Shown: positions 11,381-23,055 of the stretch, piece after piece | How positions within the stretch are numbered: the stretch's first letter is position 1 | Layout of the letters: the number at the start of each line of letters is the position of its first letter | Assembly (NCBI GenBank): GCA_001986395.2 | Contig: MQVO02000001.1 | Span: 1,054,001-1,118,000 of the forward strand | Length of the DNA stretch: 64,000 nucleotides | Source of the DNA: Irpex lacteus | Lineage: Eukaryota; Basidiomycota; Agaricomycetes; Polyporales; Irpicaceae | Direction: 5' to 3' | Position numbers and translations under genes: made by a program | The notes under the pieces: model-generated | The model's input: the letters and a program-made list of their open reading frames with translations, nothing else | Databases searched by the model: none | Told to the model about the DNA's origin: nothing

Positions 11381-13340
11381 GAAGGGAGGAGGACTCAGAG
11401 AGGAGGAAGTCAGCACTAGGAGGTCTCAACTCGAAAAGGCATTCGAGTTGCTTTACGTAGGTGTCATGGGTTCGATGAGTGTGACATGTTGGGATCACGA
11501 ATCGGCGGGCATGCATATGCGGTCGAAACTGCTGGGTCGAAAGACGTGTGCATTAATGGGTATATTGAGTCATTTGTTGAATCTTCTTTCTTCCTCACTG
11601 GCCACAGAATACGCACCTGTACATCAAGCTCGTATTTTATATGTTTACAAGTTAGCTTAAACGCGTTCTTGGGGCGTGACATTGCACTGGACTGCACGCA
11701 CGATCGCAAGAACCAAGCGTCAGGCGTTTGCCCTGTCCATCGACGTAGCAAACACGCCAAAATAACATCAATTTCCCGATGAGGCAGCCGACGTCCCTTG
11801 TGGCGTCTAGCGCCTTGGCTACAGTACTTAGCCGCATCCAGCGCCTGTCTTCTCTCTTCAACCACGACAAGTCGAAGCTCGCGATGCTCATCACACACAG
11901 AACAGCCTCTGCGCGTTCCTTAACACGAGCAAGTAAAATCTGAGCATCACCAACGCACGCCTAGCGGCAGCCGTCGTAACCTCACGCGGCGAAGCTCACA
12001 CAACACCCACACCAACGTTCGTGAGGTGGCGGTATCGCGTTGCTTATGCAGTGCGACCTCCCTTGCTTGGGCCTACGAGCCGCACCTTGTAGCCAATGAT
12101 GTGCCGACTACTTCTTAAGTATCTGGCCGGTGAGCGGAGGCACGTAGCCTTGAGCAATTGGGGCTACGTGGTGTTTTGGTTCGTCAAAGTTGGGTTGAGA
12201 TTCGTGTGGGCTTTCGGTGACTTTGGCAGCGCGTTCTCCTCCTTCTCCATGCTGTTCTTTTGTCTACCCTTTTGTGTCCTTATGGATGCCCCGTCGCTAC
12301 GGTAAATGCACATCCGCGACAGGAATGGGCTTTTGCAACTCCTGGGGACAGTTGTAGACGCGGCCGTACTTGCAAGTCCTTGGATGTCGGCCCTTGGACT
12401 TGATGTTCAGCGGCTCTATCATTTACCCTTTGCGTCGCTTGGGCTTGTACCTGACTGCGGGTGTAGTGGCACATGAAAGTGCGCCAGTTGCGATTGGCAG
12501 GGTATACAAGGAGGGGTTCCAGTTTGGAGGGTGCCGCTGTCGTTGAGTGCAGTTCGCGAGTTACTTGTGGCTTCGTGCCACGGTGAAACTGAACTCAGAC
12601 TACTCTTGGCTGTCGTGGTTTCAATTTTTCGTACATTTGCTTCCTTTGAGGAGGTTTTAGTACAACTAGCCGCCACCCGTGCCTTCGTCACGGTAGTGGT
12701 GGTCTTCGGTGGTTGAACTGCAACAATTGAATCTGTCCGCCTGCTCCGAGTCAATTACCCGACCACGTTACGACTCCGACTCCCCCAGTAGACACAGGTC
12801 TGAGGTTACCACCAAGTACACTACTAATAACAAACTATCAGGGGATAATCCAAATGAAACCACATTTTCTGACCCACGACCACAGTGTTAGACTCCGACT
12901 CCCCCGGTAGCCTGAGGCGTAGAGTTCGGGATCATTGCCATAAGGGGCAATCACCAGTACTTGACTCCAGAGGGCACTGAGGCCTTAGGCCCAGACTACG
13001 CAAAATGTTTGACACGGAGCGAAGGGCGGCCTATTATCACCGCGACCGCGCGACCTATCAGAGGTCATAAATCACGCAAGAACGAATCGGAATCGTTCCA
13101 TGTCTCCACCAATCCGGTTGTTCGACTCCCCCCGAGCATTTTTGTAGTATAGATAATGCGAGTACCTTTAAATATACCTTCTCTGGCTCATGTGCATGAT
13201 CGGCTAGCATATCAATAACGCATAAATCTCAATACTACGCTTGCGCTGCGCGACATTCTTCAAAGGAAGATCGTTTGTGTTGAACAAGCACAGCAAGCAA
13301 CAACCACCAGCACACATTCTAACCCACGAACTCGCACAAC
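11381..13340. other. Intergenic region carrying a dispersed-repeat copy
   Basis: The middle (about 11790-12720) is repeat copy B, described separately. The right part (12750-13160) holds two near-identical short blocks, at about 12768-12790 and 12887-12909, both centred on ACTCCGACTCCCCC. No gene is supported. Confidence 0.5.
11790..12720 (+). repeat. Dispersed repeat, copy B
   Basis: Collinear with copy C at 27.2-28.1 kb over about 0.85 kb. Shared blocks in the same order include CAACCACGACAA / TTAACCACGACAG at the left, GCGGCAGCCGTCGTAAC in the middle, TGTGGGCTTTCGGT / TGTGGGCTTTTGGT, then GGATGCCCCG, and finally a GGCTTCGTGC-like block followed by AACTCAGAC near the right end. The copies have diverged by many substitutions and small indels. 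No transposase or reverse transcriptase was found in it. Element class is unknown; a non-autonomous element or solo-LTR-like relic would fit. Confidence 0.75.
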
Positions 13341-15475
13341 CTACTTCTTCCTATTCATCTTCGCCAAAGCAGCCCCACTCCTCACCCTCCCCGTCTTCGC
13401 CTTCCTCTTCTCCGGCGCTCCCGCCCCCTCCTTCCCAGGCCTCTTGCTCTTCCTAACCCTCTCCCTATCCTTCCCACCAGCACCATCACGACTCTTCACA
13501 CCCTTCTCAGCCAACGCCTTCGCCTTCTTCTTCGCCAACCGCCTCGCCACGCGATCGGCGTCGGACGACTTGACTTTCTTTCGGTCCTCCTTCGATAGAC
13601 TCGCGATCTTGGTTCCGAGGGTCGGGTCGCCTTTCGGTACGACGATGCGCTCGGTGGGGGTGAATGTCCTGGAGCGTTCTGGTTTGCCTGGCTCTGATGA
13701 TTTAGAAGGTTTGGGATGGGAGGGAGAGGGCTTGACGGGCTTGGAGGCGCCCGGGAGGGTTTTGCAGCGTTGGACGCGGAGTTTGCGTTTGGCGAATTTG
13801 AGACGAGACTCTTCGAGTGCGAGGATTTCGTCGACGCAGCTTCGGTCCTATGTATAACTGTATGTGAGTATGTGATAGAAATAAATATGAGGATTGAGAA
13901 CGTACAGCGAATTGGACGTAGCCAAAGCCTTTGCCGAGGAGGGTGTCCTTGTCGCGAATTATACGTACTCGCTTGACCCACGCCTTCCGCGAAACGGTAC
14001 CCGCAGATTCCTTTGCGTCGTTCTTCGCTTCCTCCTCCGCCTCCTCGTCTTCATCCTCCTCGTTCTCATCGTCACTACCGTCCCCTTTACTCTCCCCAGG
14101 CGCCCCTCTCTCTTCAACCATAACCTTCTCAAAGAATGCCCTCACATCCTCCTCCTTACACGCAAAATCAAGATTCCCAACAAACACAGTAGCCTTCGGA
14201 TCCTCCGCGATCTCCACCGCACCCACGTCCCCCGCCTTGCCCTTCCCCTTCCCTCTAACAGCAGTGTCCACCCTCAACGAATGCCCATTAAACACCGAGC
14301 CGTCCGCTTCCTTGATAGCGACCTTCGCCGCATCGTACGGATCCATGACAGTCGTTGTCGAGGCCTGACCTTCCTCAACGGGCGGCGCATGCGCAAAAAC
14401 GACGTACGCATTGACGGAGTCCACCTCGGAGTGCAACTCCTGTTTGATGAAGAAAATGCGCTTCTTCTCCTTTTGCGAGAGGAAAGTCTTGCCTCTGTCT
14501 GCGTTGGCTTCTTCGTCGTCGAGAGAGCCTCTGGAGTTGCGCCAGGAGGCGGCGCGGTCACGGTTGTGTTGTCTGCCGTCTTTAGACTCGGAGGAGGGGG
14601 CGGTGGGCTTGGAGAAGGCGACGGAGCGGAAGCGGGTAGATTCGATCTTGGCGGTGGGGACGAAGGAGAGGATGTGTCTCTTCAGTTGCTTTTGTAGGGG
14701 CTGCACGCGTTGTTTTGTTAGGATTAGTGGTGATTCACAGAGAAATGGGCATAATTACGCACACGACTAGTTACGACTTCGGTAGGAACGTTTCCGATGA
14801 ATATAGTACGGGCATCTCGCTGCTCAGGTGTTTCCTCTGCAGGGACATATTTCTTCTTCGCGCCGCCCTTGGACTTGTTGTCCTTGAGGAGGGACTCGTG
14901 TACGAGCTTCGACGGATCACCTTCTTCGTCCGACTCAGAGTCGTCGTTACTGCGTGGAGTGGCGGATGTGGAAGGACCAGCGATAGCGTCTTCATCCTCG
15001 GAGACGGTGTCTGGCTGCTTTGCTTCAGCGACATTTTCGGGCTCAGCTTCGGAATCAGAGCTGGCAGTTTTCGTCCGTTTTGACTTCTTGTCAAAGGATT
15101 TCTTCTTCGGTGACGCGACGACTGGTTTAGAAGCTTATGGATCATTGACCATTAGTGGGATGTAAGGATATACAAGGTAGTGAACGCACTGCCAGGTTTT
15201 GCCCGTTTTGCAGACTTCAATGATGAGTCTAAGTGGGGAGGAGCGTCCTTCCTTTTTCTGTCCTTAGCAGCAATGAATGCTGTAGGAGGCTTGACCACTG
15301 GTGTAGCTACTTTAGGTGCTACGGCCTGTATAGAATACGTTTTGAGAACGCGATATTCATCCCCCGCGAATAATGAGCTTACCGTAGACTTGAATAAATC
15401 GTCCAGACCAGTGTCAATGGCCTTCCCTTTACCTTTGGCAGCATCTGCGCTCAAGAGAAACGATGAGAGGCTCAT
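13341..15475 (-). CDS. NOP12: Nucleolar RNA-binding protein, NOP12/RBM34-like
   Basis: Nop12 acts in pre-rRNA processing for the 60S subunit in the nucleolus. The start ATG at 15475 begins MSLSSFLLSADAAKGK. An N-terminal acidic and lysine-rich segment precedes the first RRM (RTIFIGNVPTEVV, its RNP2). A Ser/Asp-rich, NRDRAASWRNSRG-containing insert lies within RRM1, as in other Nop12/RBM34 proteins. The second RRM has RNP2 ATVFVGNLDFACKEEDV and RNP1 GKGFGYVQF, interrupted by an acidic run rich in Asp and Glu. The C-terminal tail is strongly basic (KKKAKALAEKG, ending AKMNRKK) and should act as nucleolar targeting signal. There are at least three introns. It is divergently paired with the YEATS gene, 175 bp away. 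Confidence 0.87.
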
Positions 15476-15650
15476 GGTTGTGTAAATGAGCTTGGAAGCC
15501 GGATGAAGGGGTCGAGGAGCAATTCCAAGCAGCAAATGACCGATCAACAAATTCTTGGATATGGGCGTCTAGTATCCTCCCGTCGATCCTTTACTCTATA
15601 CTCTCATCTTACTTTGCGCGAACGCGGCTCACAGGGATATACGCGACTTT
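15476..15650. promoter_or_regulatory. Divergent promoter between NOP12-like and YEATS genes
   Basis: Only 175 bp separate the two opposing start codons (15475 on minus, 15651 on plus), so both genes must share this stretch for initiation and 5' leaders. No obvious TATA box was seen. The arrangement suggests a bidirectional promoter. Confidence 0.5.
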
Positions 15651-18600
15651 ATGACGAAGAAATATGGAGGCATATCTCCAGAGTTGTCTTCTCCAGACTC
15701 AGATAGCGACGACATGGACCACAGACCGAAGAAGAGAGCCCGCGTCGGGTCAGATTATACACCCACCCAGAGACGGTTCATGCTCGAAGAGGTGGACTTG
15801 GAGATAGCTATGCATGAGCGTATTGCAGCTGTGCTAGAGTCCAGGGTGACTTGGGCTTTGCTTTTGCAGAGAACATTGGAGAATAGCCAGTCCAATGGTG
15901 CGTGCACTCAAACAGGTTGTGGTCATGCTCCTGGCATGTCAAACTTACCTGCGACTATAGTTCCATGGACTATCCCCGGATTTCAGGACTCTGTAGTCAC
16001 GGCACTAGAAGCTGTAGAAGAACCTTGCAACGTGTTACACACCCAGAACCTACGAGTAGCTCTCGCTCCTACCCCTACACCACCTATAGCTGCTGCTCCT
16101 ACTCCTGCACCCTCTGCCGTACAAGAGGACATCCCACCTGCCTCGGCGTACTCTACACGCCGAGGAGGTACAAGAAGAGGACCGACTGCACCACCTCGAA
16201 AACTACTTTACCTCCTCAATCGCACGACCCATCCTCCTCAGACAGTCAAGCTTGCCTGCCCGGATTGCGGGAAGACCAGTTTTTCCAGTCTTCAAGGTCT
16301 CCTAAATCACTGCAGATTAAGCCATTCACGGGAGTTTGGAAGTCATGACGAGTGCGTGCAGCGTTGCGCTGTCTTGGTTGAGTCGGAGGAAGAGCAAGCG
16401 TGGGTCATCGCGAACGGAAGCGAGGTGGCTGGGATTGGTATTCCTGGTCTCAAACGGCTGTTCGAACTTGCCGTCGGCGGAGGGCAGGCCGTTGTTCCTA
16501 TCTTACAGGCCACACAACCCGAAGTTAACAATTCAGAGCGTCAGCATCTCCCAGACTCTGCAGCTCTAGCTCAAGAAGTACCTGCAGTGACTCCCGAGGC
16601 CGCTCCCTCAGACTTGACGAGAACGCTTGGGTATCATATCGACACACCTTCGCTGGCTCCGTTCCTTGGACGAGAGACGAAGAGGAGGTCCATACGAGTT
16701 TATGATGAAGATGTCGACGTTGACGTCCTAGGTTCCGAAGCTGCGACGAAATCGTCCCCATGGCGAATGCACTACACCCATCGTAGCAAAGCGCGAGCCT
16801 CCCTAGACGAGATAGTTCAAACACCAACTGAGCCACCTGTTGTAGAGGAGGTGCTACCTGCTGCCTCGTCTATCAAGGAACCTGTCGCTCCGAACCCTTC
16901 TATCCCCATATTCCATGGTCCTGGGAGCCGGTTCCACATAACGGCGCGTGTCAGTATACAGGATCTCAGCTTATGGGCCCCTCCCGGTAAGTTACTCTAA
17001 TCTAGTACTGCAGCTCATCGCTCACGAAAACTTCACAGCTCGTCGGAGTCAAGCACACCCCGACCATACTCATAAGTGGCGCATAGCTGTCTCAGCTCCA
17101 AGTTATGTAAGTTGACGTTTTAGTTACTCTAATCCTTGATATACTCACACGATCAAAGAGTTTGCCTTTGAGTACCTTTCTGACCAAGTTGACGATCACC
17201 TGCCTCACCGAGCCACCTCCTTCAACCTTTTCCAAACCCATAACGATTACCAAAGCTCCTTTCGTCGTCACTCGCACGACCGACCGACCGTTCCTCGCTC
17301 GTCTTTTCTTCGAATGGAGTGGCCCCAATGAGCTGAATCCTTCAACGAGCATTGAGCACTGGGTTGACGTGCGTGCCTGTTATTTCGTATCACGTACTGT
17401 TAAGATTGTTGACAATACATCGGCGAAAGTTGGATCCGATTCACTACAGCGCCCCAGTCCTGGGAGACGAGCAGTTTTTCGATGTAGAGCTGGATCGTCA
17501 CACACAGTTTTTACCTGAAAGCACGGAGCAATCGCCTCCGGACTGGTCCTTGGAAGGTGACACCCTGGCCGGCTCTGCAGAGACGAGAAACGGCGATAAC
17601 CAGGAAGAAGAGCCTGGTATGTTTCTTCATACGAGTGCCTTTTTGACGCTTCACGTTTTCAATGATTTTACTTATGGGATTTCTGTGCCTCAGATTACGT
17701 CGTAAGACTGAGATCTCTGCTGCCTCAGTTCCCTATGACGGCAAAAGGTACGTGATCGATTGATGACCCCGCGTTCCAAAATGCATCTTAATCATTGACC
17801 TCATGCTTTCTGTCAATAATCAACTTTTGATCTGTGGGGTTACGTACGGCGCAAACCTAGATGTGAAAGGCAGATCAGGACCACCACAAGTACCATACAC
17901 CCTGGTATCGACGCCCTCGCAGCTGCGTAACCTAGTCTACGGGAGGAGGAAGGCTACCGAGGTTCGTAGTTTCCTATCAATAGCAACGCTCGGCTTCGGT
18001 CGGCCTCAATGCATTACTGAAATCACTTCCTATAGTGGGCCCGTGCTCATGCCATCCACTCCGCATACCATCACGCCGACTCTCCCGAGGATCACAATTT
18101 CCCGACGGTCCCTCTTACGGTTGGCGATGTCTTCCACTGGCTCGAGGACGAAGGTTTGTTCAGTCGAAGAGCGAACCCTAGACCTCAATTGGAGGACTCA
18201 CCGCTCAATATCACGCCAAAGATGCGCGCCGAGGTTAAATCAGAAGCTGCCGCTGTGGCGTTTTGTCGGTACTGTGGCCTCCACTCCCATCTACATCCGA
18301 CTACTTTACCTGCTTTTGTCGACGGTGCATCAGATCCGGTAAAGCAGGAGCCTGTCCCGGACTTGGTTCCCAGCAAACCTTCGGCCCCGCTCTCATGTCA
18401 AAGCTTCCAAACTTCCTCCTCGCTGAGTGAACTCCCGGTCGTCGATGTGAACCGTTTGATCGCGAACGCTGCAAACTCACATCTACCTATTCGTCAAATG
18501 CTCAATCCTACCCACAGTGCTCAACATCCCGTCGGGGACGATGACATATGGGGCCACCGCAATCTGCTATCAGCTACACATCCTCAGCTCATTCGTGCGT

Positions 18601-19013
18601 GCACGAGATTCTTGGCGCATCCTACTCCTTCAGTTCCAGCTACCAACAATCAAGAGACCAATTCACTTATCACCCTGCACAACAAGCCCAGAATACTTCT
18701 CGATGATGAACTCGCACCGGCTGCGCTTCTCGCACTGATGGTGGAGCCGTTGGTCAAGCTGCTGGTCAAAGCCGGTAGCGACACATATCGGCAAGACGAG
18801 ACTGAGCTTCGCGGACAAGGGCGTCGTGTGCGAAGAGACATTCCGGTAAGGCGATTGCTCACCCCGATGCATATCGTTCGTGGCCTACAACACGAGGCCC
18901 AACGTAGCGCCACAGCAAGTGCGACGTTGCTTGCCTTGTCGCCGCTGGGTTTGTCGCTTTCGCCGACTGCAGCGGACATCGAGGAGTTTTATCCTGCGGA
19001 AGATTTTCGTTGA
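15651..19013 (+). CDS. YEATS-domain chromatin protein with C2H2-like finger (YEATS2-like)
   Basis: YEATS domains read acetylated or crotonylated histone lysines within chromatin complexes. The first exon (from 15651) encodes a basic nuclear-type N-terminus (HRPKKRARVG), a Pro/Ala-rich linker and a zinc-finger-like block, ACPDCGKTSFSSLQGLLNHC followed by RLSHSREFGSH. The YEATS domain starts after the second exon junction near 17.0 kb: HKWRIAVSAPS, then LTKLTITCLTEPPP, KPITITKAPFVVT and ARLFFEWSGPNELNP, i.e. the expected beta-sandwich order. A later CRYCGLHSHLHP pair may be a second zinc site. The C-terminal exon (18156-19013) is helical and polar. At least six short introns were placed. The combination of finger plus YEATS resembles fungal YEATS2-like proteins rather than the compact Yaf9, Taf14 or Sas5. 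Total length is about 900 residues. Confidence 0.8.
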
Positions 19014-19786
19014 TCTCCGCCTGCGGTACATGTTTTCACGCGGTGGGTCGACTGGAATTTCGAAAGTCCTGGCGCTTGGCCACGAGACGACCAGTACCAC
19101 ATGCAGTCCACATGTCATGCTGGCAACGGTGCCTCGGATTAAGCCAGTTTGGGCGCCGGGAGAAAAGTCTAAGAATACACGACAGCTCACAATGAAACGA
19201 TAATTAAATCATATATCTGCGTATTGTCGTGGAACACTGGGTTTCTAACCTCGTAGGCTACAAGGGTCCTGATAGTGTTTTTGAAGAGAGCTCGAGAGCA
19301 GGGTGATACCAGTTCGTTGTTGCCATGCAGATGAGGAGGCCTCGCACTCATCGCAGGTGATCTGTATCCGACCTCTAGATTGGCTTGGGGCGATGGCGGG
19401 AATTGAGCCTTTCCCTTTATGGGGGAGTAAGTTTGTCGGGCGAGGCCTGGAAAACCATATCACCGGACATTCGCACTACTTATTTATTGCACCCGGACTG
19501 GACCCATCCGCCACAAAGCGTTCTGGAGAAACTTCAGACTGGGCGCGTGAGCGTCCTAGGGAGTTCGTTGTTCCTTCGTCTTGTGCGCTCTTGCTCCCTT
19601 TTCACCGCTGCCGTCCTCGTCACTCGTTGTCTTTCCTTTCGCCCTCGTCGCCCTCTCCCGACCTCTGCGAGGCAGCTTACTGGTACTGACCGCACTGCTC
19701 AAGAGCCGCTTGTCGTCTGCTCTGGTGCTGTCACTAGGAGGAACTCACACTCATTTCACACGCCCCGTCCCTCCTCATATTGACTT
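19014..19786. other. Intergenic, no gene recognised
   Basis: About 770 bp between the YEATS stop and the DUF6534 start, with both genes on the plus strand. Short overlapping ORFs (for example 19303-19689 and 19385-19783) have no recognisable domain; they are best seen as 3' and 5' untranslated or promoter DNA. Confidence 0.5.
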
Positions 19787-21782
19787 ATGGACGTGACGAC
19801 TTTGCCGGCGTCGACAATGTCGGACTCAGCGATCTCGGCGCTCACCTCGATAACGAAGGACAATACTTACGGAGCAACCTTCGTTGGCTTTGGTGCCTCT
19901 GCCGCGTAAGATCAATGACCTACCGATGCTGTAGCTTTCGCTGATTATGCGCCTCGGTAGCTTGTTTGGCGTCCTGTGCGCACAGACGTACACATATTTG
20001 CGACGCTACCCGTTGGACAAGATCTGGTATAAGGCGCTGGTACGTTCAACCCTTGGAGCATGCGCGCTTCGACTTACCATGACATTGTTGATCGTTGTAG
20101 GTATTCACTCTGTGGTAAGTTCGCTTTTCGTGATCTTGCAAGGTGGCGTGAAGTGACTGGGGCATTCAGGGTGTTGGAGGCATCCCATCAAGCACTGATA
20201 GGACATGCAGCCTACTACTATTCCATCAGGTGCGTACCAGCGGTGTCCGTTCGATATCCTGCATGTCAAACCTCGTGCGTTTAGCAACTGGGGGAACACT
20301 TCCGTGCTTCTCTATGCACCGGTCTGGTGAGTAATCCCTCTTCGTCTGGTGGAACTCTTTATCTGATCGTACGTTCAGGTCGTTGGTTGTAAGTCCTTGC
20401 CTTTCATTCACCCGCGCCTTAAATAACATCACATATGTTTTAAGGTCGAAGTTTTCCTTGGTGTATGTCAATCCCTCCTCCTCACGTTTGGGTTTTCAAT
20501 TGACTGTTCTGTTTAGGCGCTAGCAGGCACAATCGTCAAACTGTATGTCTTCTATGTTGTGTATTCTCAGTGAACGTGCTGAACATCAATCCATAGATGC
20601 TTTGCCATGCGCGTATGGAGATGTATGTACCTTACCGCCCCGTCAGCATACAATCTCTAACATTCCACTCCAGTCAGCGGCGGCAATATCTATGTGACCG
20701 CCATTATCGTAAGTATCAAATCCAAGTGAAAAGGAGGGAGCTAATAAAACAAATGTTCAGGTGGCTCTATCGCTTGCCCAACTTGGTATGCTTCATCGTT
20801 ACTGGGAGCCATGTAAAATATTGACTCCATCTGAACGCATAGTGGCCGCATCCATATACACAGCAAAGGGGTGAGTCTCAAGGTCTGGCCTGTCCAGCCC
20901 CATGCTGACAACAACCATGACAGCCTCCAACTCTCGAGTCTCCTACTGGTCCACCAATTGAAGGTCGTCGGTAGTCTGTCGTTGATTCTTGGGGTCACAA
21001 CGGATTGTTTCACTGCAGCGGCCCTGTGTTGGTTCTTACGAAGTCTCAGAACAGGCTACAAGAAGTAAGGGCTTCGCTTTGTTTCGACGATCTCGCGCTC
21101 AACGGTTGTCTAGGGATGACTCATTGGTCAACCAACTTACCTTGTACGCTATCAATACTGGTGTACTCACGAGGTACGCTGCACGATACCTTTTGTGGTA
21201 GAGGGATGCTTTATTAACTAGTATGCAGCGTCGTGAGCTTGGCGACCATGATCTTGGTACGTGTGAACTATGACACCGGTAATGGTGGAGTTTGACTTGT
21301 TTTCCAGTACAACCTAATGCCAGGGAACTTCATCTTCATGGGATGTTATTTTGTCCTCAGCAAGCGTACGTAATTGCACTTTGCATATGATAACACTTCT
21401 TGACGCTTATGCCACGTTAACAGTCTACGCTAACTCCTTCCTTGCTACGCTGAACACAAGAAGAGTTTCCCGTGGACGAGGAACCGACCAAGAGACGGGC
21501 ACGATGCCTACCTTCCTCATGGTTGGCAAGGTGACCCGACACCAGCCTGACGAGGACCACCAGTATCCTCCAGATGCCAACTCGAAAGTTCAGTTCTATA
21601 GCACACAGACGCAAGCGACGACCGCAATGGAGATTGGCATCGAGCAAGAGGTCACGATCACGAGAGACTCGGTGAGTCAATCGAACGTTACTACTCTTAC
21701 GTTTTCTCCCTTACTGGTGCTAATTCAGGGCTATGCAAAATAGCTGTATGGTGACTACCCCAAGACAGGCGAAAAATGCTAA
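19787..21782 (+). CDS. DUF6534-type seven-transmembrane protein
   Basis: This is an expanded Agaricomycete membrane protein family of unknown function. Exons traced by frame include a start MDVTTLPASTMSDSAISALT, then NTYGATFVGFGASA, LFGVLCAQTYTYLRRYPLDK, IWYKAL, VLEASHQALIGHAAYYYSI, LKVVGSLSLILGVTTDCFTA and ALCWFLRSLRTGYKK. These are followed by LVNQLTLYAINTGVLT, YNLMPGNFIFMGCYFVLSK and VYANSFLATLNTRR. The TG..T-x-Y-x-INTG and KxYANSxLATLNxR blocks are diagnostic of the family. The cytosolic tail ends DYPKTGEKC. There are about 10 introns, and several exons are very short, so internal borders around 20.2-20.9 kb are approximate. The first ATG at 19787 was chosen; one at about 19818 is also possible. 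Confidence 0.8.
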
Positions 21783-22429
21783 CGCTGGTCGTCCACACCC
21801 TATCTTCTTCGACAATCGTCGCCGTTCAAGGTCTGATATAGACGACCGATAACTTCTGCCCACCACGATCTAATCTGCTGTTGTAACTGTTTTGCACCAT
21901 CTTTTGTTATTTCCCCTCGTTTGGATCGAGGTGTTGCCGTTCTTTTCAGTGAGTCGCTGTAATTTCGCTTTGTACCCCTGCAATTATTTTCTCTTCTATC
22001 CCCTTTGCCACACAATGTAATTTACCACATTCTACGCTCCTTGCCTATCTTGCAAACTTGATAGTTGCTGTGCTTGTTCCTTTTTATCCCGAGAGCCACC
22101 GAAATGTGTACTGTAGACACACCACCCAACTACGATACAATTACAAGTTATTCCTATTGACCCTGAACAAAGGCAGTGAACTTCTGAGCCCTGATATAGC
22201 ATCTGCTTTCTGGAAGATCAACCAGGTGCACAGCTATTATAGGCAGTGCGCCTAGACTAATTTGTATATTTAGCGCGCTCGTGACGGCAGGTGCGTGGAC
22301 ATGATATGGCCATCTCGTACAAGGCAATGCGACTCTATCTTACTCTTTGACCGCCACCATACCTCTCAGAACCTTCCCTCATATATCTCTCGCAGCCCCC
22401 AAATCTCTCACTTTCCGTAACAAATCACC
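21783..22429. other. Intergenic, promoter side of BRI3-like gene
   Basis: About 650 bp with no gene seen. The last 60 bp before the ATG at 22430 are pyrimidine-rich (CCTCTCAGAACCTTCCCTC-like), as in many basidiomycete 5' leaders. Confidence 0.45.
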
Positions 22430-23055
22430 ATGATTCAAATCGACAATTCGGAAAAGGCGTCTATGCCACCTCCAGTAGTGCTTGCACCTCCACCTCCGTC
22501 TTATTCACAACTTTCTCCTCATCCATCGGACGCAGGTGGTTTCAATGCAGGAGTGCAGTCACACCCACTACAGTCACCGACACCGACGGGTGCCTTGAAC
22601 TCTCCGACACCTACGTCGTCACATCCGTTGTATCCGACACCGAGCCCCCTGGCAAGCCCAAATATGATGGGTCAGGCTGCAGGGCCGTCAATACAACAGC
22701 AACAGCCTCAGGCTTCCTTGCCTATGGCTACGGATGCCCAGCTGGCAGCGCAGTATCAATCGCAACGTACGTCCACCGCTCCTTGCATTTTGAAGAGCTT
22801 AGGGTCTCAATAACGTCTGGTCGCCTATTGTAGTGTTAGCACGATGTGCTAGGGGAGACCACGACATAGACACGAAGTATGGTCCCTGTGGTATTATCAC
22901 TGCCGTTATTTGTTTCCCCTTCGGTTTGATAGCTCTCTTGTGAGTGTGGTTTATTTCCCTCGTTGTTGTGGACTGTACTCTAACCTGCCCTTATCTGTAG
23001 TGTAGATAGGGAGAAGAGGTGTGCCCGCTGCGGCATCCAGATACCAGATGTATGA
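22430..23055 (+). CDS. BRI3 (brain protein I3)-like small membrane protein
   Basis: The start ATG at 22430 has a CACCATG context. The first exon encodes about 110 residues rich in Pro, Gln, Ser and Thr (PPPPSYSQL, TPTSSHPLYPTPSP). Exon 2 holds the conserved core: ARCARGDHD, then KYGPCGIITAVICFPFGLIA. Exon 3 completes a hydrophobic hairpin and the cysteine pair RCARCG before the stop at 23053-23055. The KYGxCGIIxAxxxFPxGL and CxRCG blocks match the BRI3 family. Metazoan BRI3 is linked to endolysosomal membranes; the fungal role is unknown. The length is about 165 residues, with two introns, each validated by frame. The Pro/Gln-rich N-terminus with PPxY-like PPSY could bind WW domains, which is inference. 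Confidence 0.8.

Noticed and set aside
13100..13145. tRNA-like T-arm sequence (GTTCGACTCC)
   Set aside because: No matching acceptor, D or anticodon stems could be folded around it by eye.
13894..14697. 267-codon ORF on the plus strand
   Set aside because: Lies opposite the NOP12-like exons containing both RNP motifs; the minus-strand reading has the family motifs, the plus-strand one has none.
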